Positions 49,182-53,340 of a DNA stretch of 53,340 nt are shown here, piece after piece. Each line of letters opens with the position of its first letter. Within the stretch, counting starts at the first letter, position 1. Source of the stretch: an uncultured Spirochaetota bacterium (GTDB taxonomy: Bacteria; Spirochaetota; Spirochaetia; Treponematales; UBA12059); contig CALMRC010000128.1 in assembly GCA_937873275.1 (NCBI GenBank), positions 1 through 53,340 on the forward strand, written 5' to 3'. The translations under genes and the position numbers were made by a program. A model generated the notes under the pieces. That model saw only the letters and a program-made list of their open reading frames with translations, had not been told where the DNA came from and did no database searches.

Positions 49182-51437
49182 ATGATGGTCGATGAGGTGA
49201 AGTCACCCGGTACTATATTAAGACCCAGGGCGCGGTTGTTGCGAACGCTCGGGGAAGAGCTGATAAGCAACGAGGTTGTAGCGGTGATCGAGCTGGTGAA
49301 GAACGCCTATGATGCTGATGCAACAAATGTTCTTATCAAGTTCATCGGTCCATTGGAGATCGGGACCGGCGTGATTGAGATCATTGATAACGGTCATGGC
49401 ATGGAGCTGGAAACCATCAAGACAGTTTGGATGGAACCGGCGACACCATCGAAGCGCGGAGAGCATCGGTTTTCACTAAAGTACAAAAGACGAGTGCTCG
49501 GCGAGAAAGGGATCGGCCGATTTGCCTCCTCGAGACTCGCCGATGAACTGGAGGTGATCACTAGAAAGACCGATTCTGGCGCTGAAGTCTATGGCCTCTT
49601 TGATTGGCGGCAGTTTGATGATGAGGATAAATACCTCGACGAGGTCATCGTGCTGTGGGAGGAACGCCCCCCTCGAGAGACGGGAAAAGACGGAGCAATT
49701 GAACGTCTCCATCACAGAGACGATGGCGATCGACGGTTGGATGTATCGTGTGATCATGGAACCATCCTCCGCATGTCAGGGCTGAAACAAAAATGGGAGC
49801 GTCAACATTTCGAAAGCTTGATCAGAGCGCTGACACGCCTTATCTCTCCGCATTTAAGAAAATCAAAGAATAGTACGAAGGACCCTGGGTTCGAGGTGGA
49901 GTTTGAACTCCCGGACGAATTCAGTGAGTATAGCCGAAAAGTTGAACAGCCTGTAATACTGCGGCATCCCCATTATCTAATTGTTGGCAACATCGACTCA
50001 GATGGGAGATATAACCTATCGTATCGTATTAATTCACAAGGTATCGATGAGAGCCACAATGGGCAATTTGCCAGAATCAACGCAGACAATGGAAAATACG
50101 AACTTCGAGATTTCAATGAGAAGGAACTGTTCGCTAAGAACATGACGGAGGATACCAGGCCTCTGGAATGTGGTCCAATCGAACTAGAGATACGAGTCTG
50201 GGATCGAGATAACCTCGGCAACGTGCTTCAGATGACCAGCTCAACAATCACGGATGTCAGGCGTGACCTTGATGCAGTAGCCGGCATAAACATATACAGA
50301 GATGGCTTCAGAGTACTTCCGTATGGCGAACCCCAGGATGACTGGCTCCGCCTGGATCTGAGAAGGGTTCAAAACCCAACCATGCGGCTCTCCAATAATC
50401 AGATTTATGGGTTAGTTCATATTTCAGCAGAATCCAATCCCCGGCTGCATGATCAGACCAACCGCGAAGGGCTCGACCATAACCAAGCTCTCCAGGATCT
50501 CCGTGACATTCTGACTGGTGTGCTCAGTAGGCTGGAAACAATGCGGCATCAAGCGCGCCCGCGACGTGATTCAAACAAACCAACTGGTGGATTGTTTGAA
50601 CCATTCGATTTTGGCAGCCTGACCAAGCATCTTTCGAATCAGACTCCTCCGGATAAGATAGGGATCAACATCGTCAAGCAGACAGAGAAACAATTCAACA
50701 CGCAGTTGAAGGAGATTCAAACCGTTCTGGCACGTTATCAGAGATTGGCTACATTGGGGCAGTTGATTGACCATGTCTTGCATGAAGGACGGCAGCCGAT
50801 TGCCACAATCAACAATGAATCCGTGTTGGGATTCGAAGCGTTGAATAAAACTGATGACAACAGAGACAACCTGCTTGTGACAACCCGCACAAGATTCACC
50901 AACATCCGCTCCGCAGGTGGCGTCCTGGCTGCTGCGTTCAAACGCATGGAGCCCTTCGGTGGAAGGAAACGCGGGCGCCCTTCCCAGCTCTACATGGAAG
51001 CGATTCTTGATGATGCCATAGCAATATTTTCGGATGAAATCAAGAGAAAAGATGTGTTGATTGAACGCACCAAGACACAGACCCTCGTAAGGGTTGACCA
51101 TGCGGAATTGCAGGAAGTATTTATAAACCTCCTCCAGAACAGCCTCTACTGGCTTGGGCAGGTCGGCAAGCAGGATCGGAAAATAAAGATTACATTCGAG
51201 CGAAAGGCACCGGATCAAGTTGATATCATCTTCTCGGATTCCGGTCCAGGGGTGCCAGAAGAGATTCGCGAACAGATATTCGAACCATACTTTTCAACCA
51301 AACCGGAAGGCGTGGGATTGGGACTTTCCATTGTCGGGGAGATCGTCAGCGACTACTATGGTGGATCTCTTGAGCTGCTGAAATCAGGGCCATTGAATGG
51401 TGCTTGTTTCCTGATCAGATTGCGGAAGAGGGTTTAA
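49182..51437 (+). CDS. Dual GHKL ATPase: Hsp90/MORC-like domain plus histidine-kinase-like core
   Basis: The 751-residue soluble protein has two ATP-binding GHKL domains. The N-terminal one is of Hsp90/MutL/MORC type: ELVKNAYDADA (37-47), DNGHGM (69-74) and GEKGIGRFA (107-115). After a middle region of about 350 residues, a coiled segment with the candidate phospho-acceptor LIDHVLHEGRQPIATI (His near 531) leads to a histidine-kinase ATPase: NLLQNSLYWL (near 648), DSGPGVP (near 685), FEPYFSTK and GVGLGLSIV. The receiver gene begins two bases after its stop, so it probably phosphorylates that protein. MORC/MutL-type ATPases are known neighbours of restriction-modification genes. Confidence 0.85.
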   Translation: MMVDEVKSPGTILRPRARLLRTLGEELISNEVVAVIELVKNAYDADATNVLIKFIGPLEIGTGVIEIIDNGHGMELETIKTVWMEPATPSKRGEHRFSLKYKRRVLGEKGIGRFASSRLADELEVITRKTDSGAEVYGLFDWRQFDDEDKYLDEVIVLWEERPPRETGKDGAIERLHHRDDGDRRLDVSCDHGTILRMSGLKQKWERQHFESLIRALTRLISPHLRKSKNSTKDPGFEVEFELPDEFSEYSRKVEQPVILRHPHYLIVGNIDSDGRYNLSYRINSQGIDESHNGQFARINADNGKYELRDFNEKELFAKNMTEDTRPLECGPIELEIRVWDRDNLGNVLQMTSSTITDVRRDLDAVAGINIYRDGFRVLPYGEPQDDWLRLDLRRVQNPTMRLSNNQIYGLVHISAESNPRLHDQTNREGLDHNQALQDLRDILTGVLSRLETMRHQARPRRDSNKPTGGLFEPFDFGSLTKHLSNQTPPDKIGINIVKQTEKQFNTQLKEIQTVLARYQRLATLGQLIDHVLHEGRQPIATINNESVLGFEALNKTDDNRDNLLVTTRTRFTNIRSAGGVLAAAFKRMEPFGGRKRGRPSQLYMEAILDDAIAIFSDEIKRKDVLIERTKTQTLVRVDHAELQEVFINLLQNSLYWLGQVGKQDRKIKITFERKAPDQVDIIFSDSGPGVPEEIREQIFEPYFSTKPEGVGLGLSIVGEIVSDYYGGSLELLKSGPLNGACFLIRLRKRV

Positions 51438-51438
51438 A

Positions 51439-52680
51439 ATGCCTGAAAATGGAAGAACGTGGCATTTCTTGATTGTTGAAGATGATCTTGGAATGATAAG
51501 GAATATTGAGGAAATCTTGCCGGCTTCTGTTCCAACGGGTGATACGGCGATTGCTGAGAAATGCACATCATTTGATGACGCACAAAGACGCATGACTAAC
51601 AGCCGGTATGATCTGCTGATTTTAGATCTAAAAGATAATACAGCTGATTTATCACCTGTGGATTCCGATCCTCCAGGGGTGACAGTCTTTCAGGAGCTCA
51701 AGAAATACCGCTTCACCCCTGTAATTTTCTACACGGGCTGGGCAGGAAAGGTTCGGGAGTATGAAAACAGTTTTGTTAGGGTTGTTGAAAAAACGGAAGA
51801 TGTTAGCAAGCTCCGAGAAGCTATCAAGGCGGTCTTCGCAACAAGGCTCCCTACACTATCCAAGTTGATTGATGAAGTTGAGCGTGATTATCTATGGGAG
51901 TTTATCAGTACTCATTGGCAGGATACGCAATCACACTATGAGCAGTCTGACTTAGCACATCTAGTTGCCAGACGCCTATCTATAGCGCTTACAAGACAAA
52001 TAGGAGAATATGCTGACGGGCTTACCAATCCAAAAGATGCTGACCCTAACAAAAGTACTATCCACCCAATGACGGTTTATGTCTATCCGCCGCTTTACCC
52101 TGCGCGAATGGCAGGAGACATTCTTTTTGAAAAGGACTCTAATCCAAAAAACTACTGGTTGATTCTTACACCCGCATGTGATTTGACCAATCACGATGGC
52201 AAGTATAAGGCAGAACACATTCTACTTGCCAAATGTGAAGAACTTAAGGCCCAAGAAGAATATATCGCCTGGGAAAAAGACAAAACAAAGCGATCCAGCC
52301 TCGAGGAATTAGTAGTAAATAATAGAAAAGGGAAACGATCGATACAACACGGAGACAAATCAGTATTATTCTCCCTGCAAAGAGATCGATTCAGGTTCCT
52401 CCCTGGCACCTATTTTCTTCCTGATCTCGTTGTGGACTTTCAGCAACTCAAGACCGTCCCGTATGGAGATCTTGCGCTATATGACATTGCTGCATCCCTC
52501 GATAGCCCCTATGCGGAATGGATCATTACAAGCTTCGCGGGCTATTTCGGTCGTGTGGGTGTTCCCGACATAGACAAGAAAGCAGTTATAAATCGAGTGG
52601 AGGCTTTGCTGGCTGAATCAGCTGCTGCAGAGCCAGAATCGCCTCCGGATCGCGGTGTCAAAGATGAAGCCACAAGATGA
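51439..52680 (+). CDS. Receiver-domain protein with unknown C-terminal domain
   Basis: The 413-residue protein starts with a receiver (1-130): FLIVEDD, acceptor Asp63 in LLILDLKDN, Thr in VIFYTGWAG and Lys in VVEKTED. The receiver is divergent and has an insertion after the acceptor strand, like the Response_reg_2 type. The C-terminal 270 residues carry ILTPACDLTNHDGKYKAEHI followed by LLAKC, and RFRFLPGTYFLPDLVVDFQQL. I do not recognise the fold, and no nuclease or DNA-binding motif is evident. It is last in the four-gene operon and is likely the output protein. Confidence 0.8.
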   Translation: MPENGRTWHFLIVEDDLGMIRNIEEILPASVPTGDTAIAEKCTSFDDAQRRMTNSRYDLLILDLKDNTADLSPVDSDPPGVTVFQELKKYRFTPVIFYTGWAGKVREYENSFVRVVEKTEDVSKLREAIKAVFATRLPTLSKLIDEVERDYLWEFISTHWQDTQSHYEQSDLAHLVARRLSIALTRQIGEYADGLTNPKDADPNKSTIHPMTVYVYPPLYPARMAGDILFEKDSNPKNYWLILTPACDLTNHDGKYKAEHILLAKCEELKAQEEYIAWEKDKTKRSSLEELVVNNRKGKRSIQHGDKSVLFSLQRDRFRFLPGTYFLPDLVVDFQQLKTVPYGDLALYDIAASLDSPYAEWIITSFAGYFGRVGVPDIDKKAVINRVEALLAESAAAEPESPPDRGVKDEATR

Positions 52681-53034
52681 TCGGGAATACTCCACTGACG
52701 TCGGCCCGGCAGACTGATTTGGGCGTCACGAGCCATGCAAAGCAAGGCTCGCGCCAACCAAACGCAGGTTAAAGCTCCCCTAACCGGCGCGTCTCGCGTT
52801 CGTCGAGATCATTTTAATGTGATCGTCTGTGTATTCGATGACGAGGCCACGTCCTTCGAGTTCTTTACTCCGATAGTTGATGACTGAAACATGGCTCATT
52901 CTACCGCTACAACCGTATCGTCTAGCCCATACGTGTTCAAGCCAAGGTGGCTCTCATTGCCCGAATATCGGAGTGAAGCATCCTCGAAACAGCGAAAAGC
53001 AAATCTGTCTAGTTCCGCTTGATATCTTAAGAGC
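52681..53034. other. Gap after the methyltransferase operon, little visible
   Basis: This 354-base stretch contains a short hairpin, cgagcc with ggctcg around 52729-52751, without a T-run, which may end the operon. A 39-codon minus-strand ORF described separately is the only plausible coding feature. Confidence 0.4.
52780..52899 (-). CDS. Possible small protein (39 aa)
   Basis: The frame from ATG at 52899 to TAG at 52780 encodes a compact-looking peptide starting MSHVSVINYRSKELEGRG and continuing LVIEYTDDHIKMIS. The composition is protein-like, but the ribosome-binding site is weak. It could also be a remnant of a larger gene. Confidence 0.3.
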   Translation of the reverse strand: MSHVSVINYRSKELEGRGLVIEYTDDHIKMISTNARRAG

Positions 53035-53340
53035 TTAGTACACGATATCTCCAGGATTCTCCTTCGAACTCGACATCAGAGCCGTCCTTGCTAGCCTATG
53101 AAGTTGGAAAACATCCTTTGTACGCGTAGTTAGGCGCTCGATCTCTGCCAAGTCCTTGTTCTTGGTCGCGAGTCTCAGCTGCCTGGTATGTTCCCTTGCG
53201 TGGCCAACAAGCAGCTTCGCGGTGAGCTGATTGACTTGCCAGACAAGATTGTTGGCTTTCACTTCCTCCCTTACCGAGGCCATCCCAGCTTCATCCATAT
53301 TCATCCGAGCAGAATCAAGAGATGCGGCAAGACTCTTTGC
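53035..53340 (-). CDS. Unknown helical protein, N-terminus beyond the window
   Basis: The frame is open to the right edge, so the gene begins outside; the ATG at 53304 may be internal. The visible 101 residues are entirely helical and rich in Ala, Leu, Glu, Lys and Arg (NNLVWQVNQLTAKLLVGHAR, LATKNKDLAEIERLTTRTKD). It resembles a coiled-coil or PhoU-like bundle, but I cannot assign a family. Confidence 0.5.
   Translation of the reverse strand, partial: AKSLAASLDSARMNMDEAGMASVREEVKANNLVWQVNQLTAKLLVGHAREHTRQLRLATKNKDLAEIERLTTRTKDVFQLHRLARTALMSSSKENPGDIVY

Larger units (their letters stand above)
42264..53340. mobile_element. Left part of an integrated genomic island
   Basis: From the cut tRNA-Asn the base composition drops to roughly 35-58 percent GC in patches, and gene content changes to toxin-antitoxin pairs, RecT, a nuclease, an excisionase-like HTH and a DNA methyltransferase. 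No integrase is in the window and no second copy of the att sequence is seen, so the right end lies beyond 53340. Unlike the coding-dense host DNA, it has long non-coding gaps. Confidence 0.75.

Noticed and set aside
51439-52680. Hidden restriction nuclease in the receiver protein
   Set aside because: I looked for PD-(D/E)XK, HNH, GIY-YIG and PLD motifs in the C-terminal domain and found none that fit; the KAEHILLAK segment lacks the right preceding acidic strand.
1-53340. CRISPR array, rRNA genes, insertion-sequence transposases
   Set aside because: No regularly spaced repeats with unique spacers, no rRNA sequence and no transposase or integrase reading frame were seen.

Overview
The window is bacterial DNA of very high GC (roughly 68-70 percent by eye) from position 1 to about 42.26 kb, followed by clearly lower-GC, patchy DNA to the right edge. 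A spirochaete (Spirochaetota) host is my best guess. The receiver domains carry the SSHTE/TSHTE signature that I associate with spirochaetal sensor proteins, the chemotaxis locus combines cheA, cheX, cheD and two cheY genes, and there are many receiver-PAS-HisKA_2-type kinases. This assignment is inference; no rRNA or other marker gene is present.

Region 1 (1-13.4 kb) is rich in ADP-ribose and nucleotide chemistry. On the plus strand it holds the end of a macrodomain protein, an NrtR-like Nudix regulator and an ADP-ribosylglycohydrolase fused to an unknown C-terminal domain. A minus-strand lipoprotein hydrolase, a ZIP-like membrane protein with an inserted cyclic-nucleotide domain, a metallo-beta-lactamase-fold hydrolase, a GNAT acetyltransferase and a VapBC toxin-antitoxin pair follow. 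A tightly overlapped minus-strand operon then runs from a double-STAS protein through a nucleoside-hydrolase-like protein, a calcineurin-type phosphoesterase and a tyrosine-phosphatase-like protein to a decayed second ADP-ribosylglycohydrolase.

Region 2 (13.4-36 kb) is a sensory and chemotaxis block. A histidine kinase with a periplasmic solute-binding domain is divergent from a sigma-54-dependent NtrC-type regulator. Directly downstream, a strikingly AT-rich gap ends in a good -24/-12 sigma-54 promoter just before an almost continuous operon: receiver-PAS kinase, cheA, mcp, cheW, cheR, ParA-like, unknown, cheB, cheD, cheY, cheX, cheY, a second mcp, a frameshifted receiver-PAS-GAF protein and a large receiver-multi-PAS kinase. 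The simplest model is that the periplasmic sensor kinase and NtrC-type regulator switch on the chemotaxis operon through sigma-54.

Region 3 (36-42.2 kb) is an amino-sugar locus: ArsR-type regulator, a tiny protein with its own promoter, an orphan sugar-binding protein, nagA, nagB and a Gfo/Idh/MocA oxidoreductase, closed by a perfect 17-bp terminator stem.

Region 4 (42.26 kb to the end) is an integrated element. Its left boundary is a 3' fragment of a tRNA-Asn gene cut in the anticodon loop. It carries hipBA, a higBA-like pair, a RecT annealing protein with a PD-(D/E)XK-like nuclease, and a four-gene plus-strand operon: small HTH protein, C5 cytosine methyltransferase, a protein with two GHKL ATPase domains (Hsp90/MORC-like plus histidine-kinase-like) and a receiver-domain protein with an unknown C-terminal domain. 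That last operon is the best candidate here for a poorly described system, plausibly methylation-linked phage defence. The right end of the element, and any integrase, lie outside the window.
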